From Clostridiales bacterium (GTDB taxonomy: Bacteria; Bacillota; Clostridia; Oscillospirales; Oscillospiraceae), in the NCBI GenBank assembly GCA_014799505.1, contig JAAVHV010000001.1:63840-111604 (forward strand): DNA of 47,765 nt. The letters are read 5' to 3'. This document shows positions 32,049 to 40,703 of the stretch, one piece after another. Each line of letters starts with the position of its first letter. Position 1 is the stretch's first letter. The notes beneath the pieces are model-generated. The model saw only the letters and a program-made list of their open reading frames with translations, ran no database searches and was not told the origin of the DNA. A program made the translations under genes and the position numbers.

Positions 32049-32888
32049 TCAGTGCTCCGCTATGGCCGCGGTCGCCGCCCCGGCCATTTCCCCCCGGTCC
32101 AGCGGCCGGTTCAAAAAGTGTTCCAGGGCCAGCACCGCCTGCCACACCAGCATGGGCAGGCCGTTCAGCGTTTTCAGCCCCCGGCGGCGGGCCTGGGAGA
32201 GCAGCTCCGTCTCGGCGGGGTGGTAGATGAGGTCGAACACCCCGGCGTCCGGGGGCAGGGCGTCCAGGAAGGAGAAGTCATCAAACTGGTGGGGGCAGCC
32301 CTCCATGCCTAAGTTGGTGCAGTTGACCAGCAGCCGGGACTGCCCCGCCATCCGGCACAGGGTGTCCGGGTCAAACCCGGCGGGGGCCAGCCGCCCCAGG
32401 GGATCGTGGGCGCACAGCTCCTGGGCCCGGGCGAGGGTGCGGTTGCATACAAAAACCCGCTCCGCCCCCGCCTGGGACAGCGCCAGGGCCACCGCCTTGG
32501 CCGCGCCTCCCGCCCCCAGCAGGGTGACGGTCAGACCGGCGGGGTCAACGCTCAGGCCGTCTTTCAGCGCCGCCACCGCGCCGGCCCCATCGGTGTTGAA
32601 GCCCACCCACTTCCCGTCCCGGAGGCAGACGGTGTTCACCGCGCCCACAATCTCGGCGGCGGGGTCGATTTTGTCCAGCAGGGGGAGCAGATCCTCCTTG
32701 TGGGGCATGGTGGCGTTGAAGCCGATGACGCCGTTTTCCCTGGCCCAGGCCAAGTACTGGGGCAGCTCCCCACGGCGCACCACATGGGCGGTGTAGTCGA
32801 TGTCCAGCCCCAGCAGCCCCAGCATGGCCCCGTGGATGACGGGGGACTTGGAGTGGAGCACCGGGTCGCCGATCACCTGCAAGCTCAT
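32049..32888 (-). CDS. aroE: shikimate dehydrogenase
   Basis: AroE reduces 3-dehydroshikimate to shikimate with NADPH. Substrate motif LHSKSPVIHGAM (about 11-22), catalytic Lys in NATMPHKEDL (about 58-67), NADP loop GAGGAAKAVALAL (about 125-137). 279 residues. The start overlaps the aroQ stop by four bases. Confidence 0.95.
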   Translation of the reverse strand: MSLQVIGDPVLHSKSPVIHGAMLGLLGLDIDYTAHVVRRGELPQYLAWARENGVIGFNATMPHKEDLLPLLDKIDPAAEIVGAVNTVCLRDGKWVGFNTDGAGAVAALKDGLSVDPAGLTVTLLGAGGAAKAVALALSQAGAERVFVCNRTLARAQELCAHDPLGRLAPAGFDPDTLCRMAGQSRLLVNCTNLGMEGCPHQFDDFSFLDALPPDAGVFDLIYHPAETELLSQARRRGLKTLNGLPMLVWQAVLALEHFLNRPLDRGEMAGAATAAIAEH

Positions 32889-33316
32889 TTGCCGCCCTCC
32901 AGAAAGTAGTCCATGGCCATGAGGTAGCCGTCAAACCCGTGGCCGTAGAGCTGGCCCACGCAGGCGGGGGCGGTGACGGACACGGCCCGGAAGGGCTCCC
33001 GCTGGTCGATGTGGCTGATGTGCACCTCGTAGGCGGGCACGTCCACCGCCTTCAGCGCGTCCAAAATGGCGTAGCTGTAGTGGGTGTACGCCCCGGGGTT
33101 GATGACGATGGCGTCGTACACCCCGTCGGCGGCGTGGATCTCATCGATGATGGCCCCCTCGTGGTTGGACTGGAAGCAGTCGGCGGTGGAGCCGTGGGCG
33201 GCGGCGTGATCCCGGATGAGGGCGCACAGGGCCTCATAGCTCTGATCGCCGTAGATGCCCGGTTCCCGTTTGCCCAGCAGGTTCAGGTTGGGGCCGTTGA
33301 TGATGAGGAATTTCAT
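32885..33316 (-). CDS. aroQ: type II 3-dehydroquinate dehydratase
   Basis: AroQ removes water from 3-dehydroquinate. NGPNLNLLGKREPGIYG (about 7-23) holds the lid Arg and Tyr; QSNHEGAIID (about 48-57), NPGAYTHYSYAI (about 73-84) and the His in EVHISHIDQRE (about 97-107) complete the site. 143 residues, as usual for the dodecameric type. Overlaps both neighbours by four bases. Confidence 0.96.
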   Translation of the reverse strand: MKFLIINGPNLNLLGKREPGIYGDQSYEALCALIRDHAAAHGSTADCFQSNHEGAIIDEIHAADGVYDAIVINPGAYTHYSYAILDALKAVDVPAYEVHISHIDQREPFRAVSVTAPACVGQLYGHGFDGYLMAMDYFLEGGK

Positions 33317-33819
33317 GATTGGGTCGCCTCCGTATAAATGGTGGAAATGCGGGCCTCGGCAGCTTGAGGGCTTTCCGGCCTTATGATGAAAAAGTCCGCC
33401 CAGCGGTGGTAAATGGGGGAACGGGCGGCGTAGCGCGCCAAAAAGTCATCCCTGCCCGCCTGGGCCAAGGGGCGGCCCGATAGATCCAGACCGTAGTAGG
33501 TTTCTCCCGGGTCGCGGTCCAGCCAGAACACCAGGCCGTTTTCTTTCAGCGCGGCAATGGCCCCGTCCTGGGTGGGCAGTCCGCCGCCGCAGGCGATGAC
33601 CAGGCCCTCCCGCCCGGACAGCTCCCGGCACAGCGCCAGCTCCAGGGCGCGGAAATGGGCTTCGCCCTCCTGGGCAAAAATGTCCGGGATGGAGCGGCCC
33701 TCGCGTTCCTCGATGAGGGCGTCGGTGTCCACCAGCTCCCGGCCCAGGCGGCGGGCCAGCAGCCTGCCCACAGTGCTTTTCCCGCAGCCCATCATGCCGA
33801 TGAGTACAATGTTTTTCAA
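33313..33819 (-). CDS. aroK: shikimate kinase
   Basis: Phosphorylates shikimate at O3. Start chosen at TTG 33819, eight bases after AAGGAGGG, giving (M)KNIVLIGMMGCGKSTVG; an ATG at 33846 would put the SD inside the gene. Walker A GMMGCGKST, DTDALIEE with the metal Asp, ACGGGLP for shikimate, and the lid Arg in LSGRPLA. 168 residues. Confidence 0.94.
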   Translation of the reverse strand: MKNIVLIGMMGCGKSTVGRLLARRLGRELVDTDALIEEREGRSIPDIFAQEGEAHFRALELALCRELSGREGLVIACGGGLPTQDGAIAALKENGLVFWLDRDPGETYYGLDLSGRPLAQAGRDDFLARYAARSPIYHRWADFFIIRPESPQAAEARISTIYTEATQS

Positions 33820-33867
33820 ACTTGGTTCCCTCCTTAGGGCAGACATATGCGGGCCGTCCGCTATCCC

Positions 33868-35022
33868 TCAGTCCAAATTTGAGCGGAACCACCCCAGCAC
33901 CCGGAACTCCCCGGTGGTCTGGGCCAGCTCGTGGAGGGCGTCGCCCACCGCCGGGTCGTCCGGAGCGCCGGTGAACTCCAGGAAGAACATATACTGCCAG
34001 CTCCGCTCGGGCAGGGGCCGGGACTCCAGCTTCACCATATTCAGCCCGTGGACGGCAAACACGGTCAAGACCTCGTGCAGCGACCCCGCCTCGTGGGGCA
34101 GGACGAACAGGGTGCTGATCTTGTCCGCGCCGGGGCGCAGCTCCAGCCGGGGGGACACCACCACAAACCGGGTGGTGTTCTGTGTATTGTGGTTGATGCC
34201 GCGGGCCAGGATGGTCAGCCCGTACAGCTCCGCCGCCCGGGCGGAGCAGATGGCGGCTTTGGTCATGTCGCCGCTGTCCGCCACCATCTGGGCCGACCCG
34301 GCGGTGTCCGCCTGGGGCACCTGCTTCCACTCCGGGTGGGCATTCAGGTAGCGTTCGCACTGGAACAGCCCCTGTTCATGGGAGTAGACGTGGGTGATGG
34401 TGTCCAGCGTGGCACCGGGGAGGGCCATCAGGCAGTGCTCCACCCGCACCGTGGTTTCCCCCACCATGTAGCACTCGTACTGGGTGAGCAGATCATAGAT
34501 CTGTCTAATGGCCCCGGTAGAGCTGTTTTCAATGGGCAGCACGGCGTAGTCCGCCCGTCCCTCCCGCAGGGCAAGAAAACAGTCCTCGAACTGCTCCAGG
34601 CCGGAGGTATTTGCGCCCTCTCCGAAGAAGTTCAGCGCGGCCTGCTCGCTGTAGGCCCCCGGCACGCCCTGATATACCACCCGGGGGGCGGATACGGGCT
34701 GGCGCTGGGCGGCTTTGGCGTCCAGCCAATGCTGGATGCCCGGATTATCCTGCCCCTGGCCCATGAGATCCCGCTGCTGCCGCCGGGACAGGGCCATGAC
34801 GGTCTGGAACAGGGTGATGACGGCGGGGCGCAGCTCCTCACCGGCCAGCTCGCCCTTGTTTTGCAGTACCTGGCGCTCCCGCTCCTGATCCAGCACGGGG
34901 ATGCCGCTGGCCTTTTTATACTCGCCCACCCGGCGGGTCACGTCCATGCGCTGCTTGAACAGTTCCACCAGCTGGCGGTCAATGGCGTCGATGTCCTGGC
35001 GCAGGGATTGCAGATCGTCCAT
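33868..35022 (-). CDS. pheA: chorismate mutase / prephenate dehydratase
   Basis: Bifunctional P-protein leading to phenylpyruvate. Residues 1-90 are an AroQ-type chorismate mutase (LRQDIDAIDRQLVELF). Residues 113-290 are prephenate dehydratase with ENSSTGAI and the NTTRFVVV motif holding the catalytic Thr-Arg-Phe. An ACT domain follows (about 300-384) with the Phe-binding ESRP motif (KLESRPLPER), so feedback by phenylalanine is expected. 384 residues. The start overlaps the previous stop by one base. It is the only branch gene here; no tyrosine or tryptophan gene is present. Confidence 0.96.
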   Translation of the reverse strand: MDDLQSLRQDIDAIDRQLVELFKQRMDVTRRVGEYKKASGIPVLDQERERQVLQNKGELAGEELRPAVITLFQTVMALSRRQQRDLMGQGQDNPGIQHWLDAKAAQRQPVSAPRVVYQGVPGAYSEQAALNFFGEGANTSGLEQFEDCFLALREGRADYAVLPIENSSTGAIRQIYDLLTQYECYMVGETTVRVEHCLMALPGATLDTITHVYSHEQGLFQCERYLNAHPEWKQVPQADTAGSAQMVADSGDMTKAAICSARAAELYGLTILARGINHNTQNTTRFVVVSPRLELRPGADKISTLFVLPHEAGSLHEVLTVFAVHGLNMVKLESRPLPERSWQYMFFLEFTGAPDDPAVGDALHELAQTTGEFRVLGWFRSNLD

Positions 35023-35510
35023 CAGCGGTACGCCTCCTTCAGTTCGATATAGTGCTCTGCGTTTTCCCGCAGACCGGTGATTTCTTTGTCAGTGAGGGGG
35101 CGGATGACGCGGGCGGGATTTCCCACCAGCAGGGAGCCGTCGGGGGCGTCCGTTTTGCCGGTGACCAGAGCCCCGGCCCCTACCATGCAGTTTTGGCCGA
35201 TTTTCGCGCCATTGAGAACAATAGCACCCATGCCCACCACGGTGTTGTCCCCCACGGCGCAGCCGTGGACGATGGCCCCGTGGCCCACGGTGACGCGGTC
35301 CCCCAGCACGGTGGGGGATACGTCGGAGTGGAGGACGGCGCAGTCCTGGACATTGCAGCCCCGGCCCAGGGAGATGGGCTTGCCATCCCCCCGAATCACG
35401 GCGTTGAACCACACCGAGCAGTCCGGCCCGAAGGTGACATCCCCCGTCACGGCAGCGCCGGGGAGGATGACCACGTCTCCATCTGTTTGACGCAGAGTTT
35501 TTAAATCCAT
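35022..35510 (-). CDS. gamma-class carbonic anhydrase-like hexapeptide protein
   Basis: 162 residues of left-handed beta-helix hexapeptide repeats with the gamma carbonic anhydrase pattern: VWFNAVIRGD (about 32-41, Arg-Asp), QDCAVLHSD (His about 61), and VGHGAIVHGCAVGDN (His pair about 75-85). These three His bind zinc. Such proteins are widespread; their activity varies. It is coupled to pheA inside the shikimate operon although it has no known role there. Confidence 0.88.
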   Translation of the reverse strand: MDLKTLRQTDGDVVILPGAAVTGDVTFGPDCSVWFNAVIRGDGKPISLGRGCNVQDCAVLHSDVSPTVLGDRVTVGHGAIVHGCAVGDNTVVGMGAIVLNGAKIGQNCMVGAGALVTGKTDAPDGSLLVGNPARVIRPLTDKEITGLRENAEHYIELKEAYR

Positions 35511-35529
35511 AGATAATTCCTCGTTGTTT

Positions 35530-36576
35530 TCAAATCCCTATCAGTTCGCAGGCGGCAAGTGCCGCCGCCGCCTCGATGACGGGCACCGCCCGGTGCACCA
35601 CGCAGGGGTCGTGGCGGCCTTGCAGCTCCAACTCGGCGTTTACCCCCTTCGCCATGTCCACGGTGAACTGCCGGCGGGCGATGGAGGGGGTGGGCCGCAT
35701 AGTCACCTCAAACACCAGCGGCATCCCGTTGGTGATGCCGCCGTTGATGCCGCCGGCGCAGTTCTGCTCTGCCTTGACGGAGCCGTCGCCGTCCACATAC
35801 AGCGGGTCGTTGGCCTCGGAGCCCCGCATCAGGGCGAAAGCCGTCCCCGCCCCAAAGCCCACCGCCTTCACCGCCGGGACGGCGAACAGATACTGGGAGA
35901 AAATGCCCTCGGCGTTTTGACCGAAATCGGGAGCCCCCAGTCCGGCGGGCAGGCCGAACACCCCGCACTCAATGGAGCCGCCCACGGAGTCCTGCTCGTT
36001 TTTGGCCTCTAAAATGGCGGCCCGCATCTCCTCCCCGGCGGCATCGTTGAGCACCGGGAAGTCCTTGGCGGCGCAGGCCCGCAGGGACTCCCAGTCCTCC
36101 AAAGCGTCGTCGTTGATGCCGTAGATGGTGGCGATGTGCGCCCCCACCCGCGCACCCTTTTGTGCCAGGAGCTGCTTGGCTACCCCGCCGGCAAACACCA
36201 GCGGCGCGGTGAGCCGCCCGGAGAAGTGCCCGCCGCCCCGGTAATCGTTGAACCCGCCGTAGCGCACATGGGCGGCGTAGTCGGCGTGACCGGGGCGGGC
36301 CAGGTCTTTCGTGCGGGAATAGTCCTTCGAGCGGGTGTCCGTGTTCTCAATGACGGCGCACAGCGGCGCGCCGGTGGTGCGGCCCTCAAACACGCCGGAC
36401 AGGATACGGGGCTCGTCGGCCTCCCTCCGGGCGGTGGACAGGGCGTTTTTGCCGGGGGCGCGGCGGCTGAGGTCAAAGCGGATGGCCTCTAAGTCCAGCT
36501 CCAGCCCGGCGGGGACGCCCTCCAGCACCACGCCGATGGCAGGGCCGTGGGACTCACCGAAAATGGAATATTTCAT
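35530..36576 (-). CDS. aroC: chorismate synthase
   Basis: Converts EPSP to chorismate with reduced FMN. The start FGESHGPAIGVVLEGVPAG (about 5-23), RRAPGKNALSTAR (about 38-50), and GHADYAAHVRYG with the FMN-binding His and following DYRGGGHFSGR (about 118-128) are all signature motifs. 348 residues. SD GGGAGG nine bases upstream. Confidence 0.97.
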   Translation of the reverse strand: MKYSIFGESHGPAIGVVLEGVPAGLELDLEAIRFDLSRRAPGKNALSTARREADEPRILSGVFEGRTTGAPLCAVIENTDTRSKDYSRTKDLARPGHADYAAHVRYGGFNDYRGGGHFSGRLTAPLVFAGGVAKQLLAQKGARVGAHIATIYGINDDALEDWESLRACAAKDFPVLNDAAGEEMRAAILEAKNEQDSVGGSIECGVFGLPAGLGAPDFGQNAEGIFSQYLFAVPAVKAVGFGAGTAFALMRGSEANDPLYVDGDGSVKAEQNCAGGINGGITNGMPLVFEVTMRPTPSIARRQFTVDMAKGVNAELELQGRHDPCVVHRAVPVIEAAAALAACELIGI

Positions 36577-36596
36577 AGTGTTTTGCCTCCCTGTTA

Positions 36597-37835
36597 TCAG
36601 CCAAATCTTCGGATCACAGCACCCAGCCGCTCATACTCCTCCCAGAAATTGGGGTAGGACTTGGCCACGCACTGGGCCCCAGCGACGGTCACCGGCCTCT
36701 CGCACCGGGCGGCGGCGATGGCGGTCATCATGGCGATGCGGTGGTCGTTGAAGGCGTCCACCTTTACACCGCCTGCCAGCATTTCCTTTCCCCGGATGGT
36801 CAGGGAGTCGGGACCTTCGGTGACATCCGCGCCCAAAGCGTTGAGCGCCTGGGTCACGGCGGCAAGCCGGTCGCTCTCCTTGATGCGCAGGCGGGCGGCG
36901 TTGACCAAGTAGGTGGTCTGCCCCGCCCGCAGCGCCGCCATGGCGGCCAGGGGCGGCACCAGGTCGGGGCAGTCGGACACGTCGATGTCCACGTCCCCGG
37001 GCTGGGACAGCTCCCGGATCTGGGTTTGGACGGCCGCGTCCCCCTGGGCGGAGCTGGGGTCCATGCCGCCCACCTCCACCGGACTGCCCAGCCATTTTGC
37101 GGCGTACCAGAACGCCGCCTGGGACCAGTCGGCCTCAACGATGAAGTCCTGGGGCTCATAAACCCGGTTTCCGGGGATGAAGAAGCCGCTTTCCCGCGCC
37201 TCCGGGTAGATGCCGAACAGCCCCAGGGCGTCCAGCGTCATATCCACATAGCCCCGGCTCTCCAGCGGGGAGGTGAGGACGATCTCGCTGTCCCCGTCCC
37301 GCAGGGACAGGGCGTACAGCAGGCCGGTGACGAACTGGGAGGACACGTTCCCCGGCAGGCGGTACTCCCCGGGGGGCAGCGTTCCCGTGACGGTGAGCAC
37401 ACCGTCCTTTTGCTCATAAAAGATGCCCTTCTCGTCAAACAGGTCGAAGTAGGGTTTCTGGGGCCGCTCCATCAGCCGCCCCCGGCCGGTGAAAATGCCG
37501 CCCCCCCGCACCGCCAGGGCGATGGGGATCAGGAAGCGCAGGGTGGAGCCGCTTTCCCCGCAGTCCAGGCGGGGGTAGGCCAGCCGCCGCAGGGGGGACA
37601 TGGCGCTGGCCGCCATGCCCCGGACGATCAGCTCCGGCCCCTCCCAGGAAAATTCCGCGCCCAGCCCGGAAAGGCAGTCGATGGTGGCCTGGATGTCCTG
37701 GGAGAGGGCAAGGTTATCAAGGCGGCTCACCCCGTCCGCCAGGGCGGCGGCGATGAGCAGGCGGTGGGCCTGACTTTTGGACGGCGGCGGGAAGACGGTC
37801 CCGGCCAATCTGGCCGGCGTAATGGTAATATCCAT
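36597..37835 (-). CDS. aroA: EPSP synthase (3-phosphoshikimate 1-carboxyvinyltransferase)
   Basis: Transfers enolpyruvate to shikimate-3-phosphate. SKSQAHR (about 19-25) holds the PEP/S3P Lys, CGESGSTLRFLIP (about 92-104) the phosphate loop, ESDRLAAV (about 327-334) and DHRIAMM (about 374-380) the C-terminal active-site residues. 412 residues. SD GGGAGG before the ATG. Confidence 0.97.
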   Translation of the reverse strand: MDITITPARLAGTVFPPPSKSQAHRLLIAAALADGVSRLDNLALSQDIQATIDCLSGLGAEFSWEGPELIVRGMAASAMSPLRRLAYPRLDCGESGSTLRFLIPIALAVRGGGIFTGRGRLMERPQKPYFDLFDEKGIFYEQKDGVLTVTGTLPPGEYRLPGNVSSQFVTGLLYALSLRDGDSEIVLTSPLESRGYVDMTLDALGLFGIYPEARESGFFIPGNRVYEPQDFIVEADWSQAAFWYAAKWLGSPVEVGGMDPSSAQGDAAVQTQIRELSQPGDVDIDVSDCPDLVPPLAAMAALRAGQTTYLVNAARLRIKESDRLAAVTQALNALGADVTEGPDSLTIRGKEMLAGGVKVDAFNDHRIAMMTAIAAARCERPVTVAGAQCVAKSYPNFWEEYERLGAVIRRFG

Positions 37836-37860
37836 GAAAATACCTCCCGAAGAATACGGG

Positions 37861-38943
37861 TCAGGGAACCTTATTGAAAGAGTTCAGCAGCCGCACCAGC
37901 TGCGCCTTGGGCATTTTGTGCGGGACGGCGTGGCCAATTTTGTCCAGCAGGATGACGGTGACGTCCGCGCCTGTCCCCTTTTTGTCCCGGCCTACGGCGG
38001 CGGCGTAGGTGGCCGCGTCGCAGGAAATCGAGGTGGGCAGGCCCAGGCTTGCCAGCGCGTCCTCCAGCTTTGCGGGAAGTTCCTCAGGGGTGATGCCCAG
38101 TGCCACCCCCAGTTTGGCCGCGGCGCACATACCCGCTGCCACCGCCTCGCCGTGGCTCCACTCCACGTAGTGCCCCGCCAGCTCGTACGCGTGGCCCAGG
38201 GTGTGACCGAAGTTCAGAATCATCCGCAGGCCGGTGTCCAGCTCATCGTCCATAACCACCTGCCGTTTAATATCGCAACAAGTATACAAAATGTGTTCAA
38301 TATCCACCATCAGTTCTCCCCGGGAGGGGCGGGCGGCCAGGAAGTCAAAGAAGTCCGCATCCCAGATGCAGCCGTACTTGACCACCTCTGCCATCCCCGC
38401 CATGAACACGGGCAGGGGGAGGGTGTCCAGCACGTCCGGATCCATAAGCACCAGCTTAGGCTGGTAGAAAGCCCCGGCGAGATTCTTTCCCGCCTTCAGA
38501 TCTACAGCCACCTTGCCGCCCACAGAGGAGTCCACCTGGGCCAGCAGGGTGGTGGGGATCTGTACGAGGGCCACCCCCCGCAGGATGGTGGCGGCGGCAA
38601 AGCCCGCCAGGTCGCCCACCACGCCGCCGCCCAGGGCGACTACGCCATCGGTGCGGGTGAGGCCGAACTCCATGAAGCCCTCCCAGAGCTGGGCAAGCTG
38701 GGCGGCGTTTTTGCTCTCCTCCCCGGCGGGGATGACCGCGCCCCAGCACTCGAACCCGGCGGCGGTCAGGCTGGCTTTCAGCTGATCGTAATAGAGGGGG
38801 TGCACGTTGGTGTCGGTGACCACGGCCAGCTTGGAGGCCCGGGGCAGGACCGCCCGGATGCGCTCCCCGGCCTGGTCCAGCAGGCCCCGCTCGATGAGGA
38901 TGTCGTATTCCCGGCCCGGCAGGGCCACGGTGAGGGTCTTCAT
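37861..38943 (-). CDS. aroB: 3-dehydroquinate synthase
   Basis: Closes DAHP to dehydroquinate with NAD and zinc. GGGVVGDLAGFAA (about 103-115) and VDSSVGGKVAVD (about 137-148) are the NAD and substrate loops; EVVKYG and NFGHTLGHAYE plus WSHGEAVAAG supply the zinc ligands. 360 residues. SD AAGGAGG. Confidence 0.97.
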   Translation of the reverse strand: MKTLTVALPGREYDILIERGLLDQAGERIRAVLPRASKLAVVTDTNVHPLYYDQLKASLTAAGFECWGAVIPAGEESKNAAQLAQLWEGFMEFGLTRTDGVVALGGGVVGDLAGFAAATILRGVALVQIPTTLLAQVDSSVGGKVAVDLKAGKNLAGAFYQPKLVLMDPDVLDTLPLPVFMAGMAEVVKYGCIWDADFFDFLAARPSRGELMVDIEHILYTCCDIKRQVVMDDELDTGLRMILNFGHTLGHAYELAGHYVEWSHGEAVAAGMCAAAKLGVALGITPEELPAKLEDALASLGLPTSISCDAATYAAAVGRDKKGTGADVTVILLDKIGHAVPHKMPKAQLVRLLNSFNKVP

Positions 38944-38955
38944 TTGGCCGCCTCC

Positions 38956-39288
38956 TTACAATTTGTCCACAATGCCCCGGAGCGTATCCAGAAATGCTTC
39001 CTCGCCCCAGGTGTTGATTTTGAAGAACATGGCCTGGCTGCCCCCGGCGGTCATGGCGGTGAGGCGGAGGTTTTCCCCCTCCCCTACCAGGGTGAGGCAC
39101 AGGGCCACCCGGTTGCTGCCGGTCCAGCTGTACCGTTCGTACATCCGCACGGCCACCCGGGTGTCCCTCATGGTGAAGGAGGCGGTGTCCTCCAGGGAGG
39201 CGGACATACTGCCATTGAGCACGCCCTGATCCAAACGGGCCAGCACCAAGTCAAAATCGCCGGTGAACGTGCGCTCTAATTTAGCCAT
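38956..39288 (-). CDS. DUF6054-like protein
   Basis: A 110-residue protein starting MAKLERTFTGDFD; the start at 39288 follows GAGG and AAAGG sites, while TTG 39297 is also possible. LNGSMSASLED, RVAVRMYERYS and GGSQAMFFKINTWGE are strongly conserved-looking segments that match a small family of unknown function in Clostridia. Position between aroF and aroB is likely chance or loose co-regulation; no catalytic motif is seen. Confidence 0.7.
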   Translation of the reverse strand: MAKLERTFTGDFDLVLARLDQGVLNGSMSASLEDTASFTMRDTRVAVRMYERYSWTGSNRVALCLTLVGEGENLRLTAMTAGGSQAMFFKINTWGEEAFLDTLRGIVDKL

Positions 39289-39314
39289 GAACCTCAATCC
39301 TTTCTATTCAACGT

Positions 39315-39392
39315 TTATACCAAAGTCTTGCCCATCTCGTCGGGGCAAAGTCCATTCCACGGCAAACGTCCTTCGGGTATTTGCCGGTTCAT
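39315..39392 (-). CDS. possible small peptide with strong ribosome site
   Basis: A 25-residue frame reads MNRQIPEGRLPWNG then LCPDEMGKTLV and stops. AGGAGGGG lies seven bases before ATG, immediately after a 12-bp hairpin (39410-39440). Its last residues, MGKTLV plus stop, match the end of aroF in both protein and DNA, so it may be a relic of duplicated sequence or an intergenic repeat, and not a working gene. Confidence 0.35.
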   Translation of the reverse strand: MNRQIPEGRLPWNGLCPDEMGKTLV

Positions 39393-39409
39393 TTCCTTGC
39401 CCCTCCTCT

Positions 39410-39440
39410 CCCCATAAAGCCAGAAGGCGGCTTTATGGGG
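39410..39440 (-). repeat. hairpin between aroF and the small peptide
   Basis: CCCCATAAAGCC (39410-39421) pairs perfectly with GGCTTTATGGGG (39429-39440). No T run follows on the minus strand, so it is more likely an mRNA-stabilising or processing hairpin than a terminator. Confidence 0.6.
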
Positions 39441-39448
39441 GCCCCGAT

Positions 39449-40471
39449 TTACACTAAAGTTTTGCCCATCAGTTCAATCAGAGGATTCAGCCTGCCCATC
39501 AGGTGCCGGAACTTCTCCGGGGTGAGGGACTGGGCCCCGTCGCACTTAGCGTGGGGCGGATCATTGTGCACCTCCACCATCAGGCCGTCCGCGCCCACCG
39601 CCACGGCGGCCATGGCCAGCGGCTCCACCATCCAGTACATCCCGGCGGCGTGGGAGGGATCCACCACGATGGGCAGATGGCTCATCTGCCGGATGGCGGG
39701 GATAGCGGACAGATCCAGGGTGTTGCGGGTGTAGGTCTCAAAGGTGCGTACCCCCCGCTCACACAAGATCACATTTTCATTGCCCGCGGCCATGATGTAC
39801 TCCGCCGACATGATCCACTCCTCGTAGGTGTTGGAGAGACCCCGCTTGAGCAGGACGGGCTTGGACAGCTTGCCCACCTCCTTCAAGAGGTCGAAGTTCT
39901 GCATATTCCGGGCGCCCACCTGTACCAAATCCACCTTTTCCTCGAACAGCTCGCAGTAGCGGGGGGCCATGATCTCGGATACGATGGGCAGGCCGGTGGC
40001 GGCCTTGGCCTCCAGCAGCAGCTCCAATCCGTCGGTGCCCAGCCCCTGGAAGGAGTAGGGGGAGGTGCGGGGCTTGAACGCACCGCCCCGGAGCAGGGCG
40101 GCCCCGGCCCCCTTCACGTCCCGGGCCACGCCGATGATCTGCTCCTCGCTCTCCACGGAGCAGGGCCCGGCGATGACGGTAAATTTGTTCCCGCCGCCGA
40201 TGGGCACGCCGGACACGTCCACCACGCTGTCCTCCGGGTGGAACTTGCGGTTGGCCTTCTTATAGGGCTCCTGCACCCGCATGACCCGCTCCACGTCGTC
40301 GTTCCAGGACAGCTTGTCCATGTCGATGTGGGCGGTGTCGCCCACCAGCCCCAGGATGGAGCAGCCAATGCCGTTGGTGATGCTGGCGGTGACGCCGTGG
40401 TCGCGCTCCAGCTGGTGTACAAGGGCCTGGATCTTTTCCTGGCTGACGCCGGGCTTCATGACAATAACCAT
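39449..40471 (-). CDS. aroF: 3-deoxy-7-phosphoheptulonate (DAHP) synthase
   Basis: First step of the shikimate path, joining PEP and erythrose-4-phosphate. The start MVIVMKPGVSQEKIQ follows GAGAGG; a ferredoxin-like regulatory domain covers about 1-65, then the TIM barrel with IAGPCSVES (about 101-109), RGGAFKPRTSPYSFQG (about 128-143), the DPSHAAG motif and the metal His/Glu/Asp. This is the Thermotoga/Bacillus type, usually inhibited through the N-terminal domain. 340 residues. It is first in the operon, behind the aromatic leader peptide. Confidence 0.96.
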   Translation of the reverse strand: MVIVMKPGVSQEKIQALVHQLERDHGVTASITNGIGCSILGLVGDTAHIDMDKLSWNDDVERVMRVQEPYKKANRKFHPEDSVVDVSGVPIGGGNKFTVIAGPCSVESEEQIIGVARDVKGAGAALLRGGAFKPRTSPYSFQGLGTDGLELLLEAKAATGLPIVSEIMAPRYCELFEEKVDLVQVGARNMQNFDLLKEVGKLSKPVLLKRGLSNTYEEWIMSAEYIMAAGNENVILCERGVRTFETYTRNTLDLSAIPAIRQMSHLPIVVDPSHAAGMYWMVEPLAMAAVAVGADGLMVEVHNDPPHAKCDGAQSLTPEKFRHLMGRLNPLIELMGKTLV

Positions 40472-40489
40472 AATAAAAACCTCTCTTTT

Positions 40490-40535
40490 TGAAAATATAA
40501 AGAAGCCCACAGACCGCACGCGATCCATGAGCTTC
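40490..40535 (-). terminator. attenuator terminator before aroF
   Basis: On the minus strand, arms 40525-40535 and 40502-40512 pair over 11 bases (three G-U) around a 12-base loop, followed by TTTATATTTTC. The 3' arm can instead pair with CTGTGGGC's partner inside the leader peptide frame (plus 40650-40657 with 40505-40512, 8 bp perfect), a competing structure. Confidence 0.7.
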
Positions 40536-40576
40536 CCGATGATACACAAATTCAGGCGGGGCCTGCCGCCCCTCAC

Positions 40577-40672
40577 TCACGCGCCGCGTTTCTCCATGCC
40601 AAAATAGCCGAACCCGCTAAATCGAGTCCAGCCATAGGTAAAGGTGAAGCTGTGGGCGGTGGAGAGGGTCAT
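40577..40672 (-). CDS. aro operon leader peptide
   Basis: A 31-residue frame starting MTLSTAHSFTFTYGW and continuing TRFSGFGYFGMEKRGA, with five Phe, two Tyr and one Trp, all clustered at positions 9-24. GAGG lies nine bases before ATG. It sits between a strong promoter and a terminator, directly upstream of DAHP synthase. This is the classical layout of ribosome-mediated attenuation, in which scarcity of charged aromatic tRNAs stalls the ribosome and changes the downstream RNA fold. Confidence 0.8.
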   Translation of the reverse strand: MTLSTAHSFTFTYGWTRFSGFGYFGMEKRGA

Positions 40673-40703
40673 GAAAGGATACCTCGCAGATTTGATTGGG
40701 GAC

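Noticed and set aside
37777-39279. 500-codon plus-strand frame opposite aroB
   Set aside because: Fully explained by the aroB coding strand and GC bias.
40490-40700. T-box riboswitch before aroF
   Set aside because: The conserved T-box AGGGTGG-ACCGCG sequence is absent; a leader peptide and terminator explain the region better.
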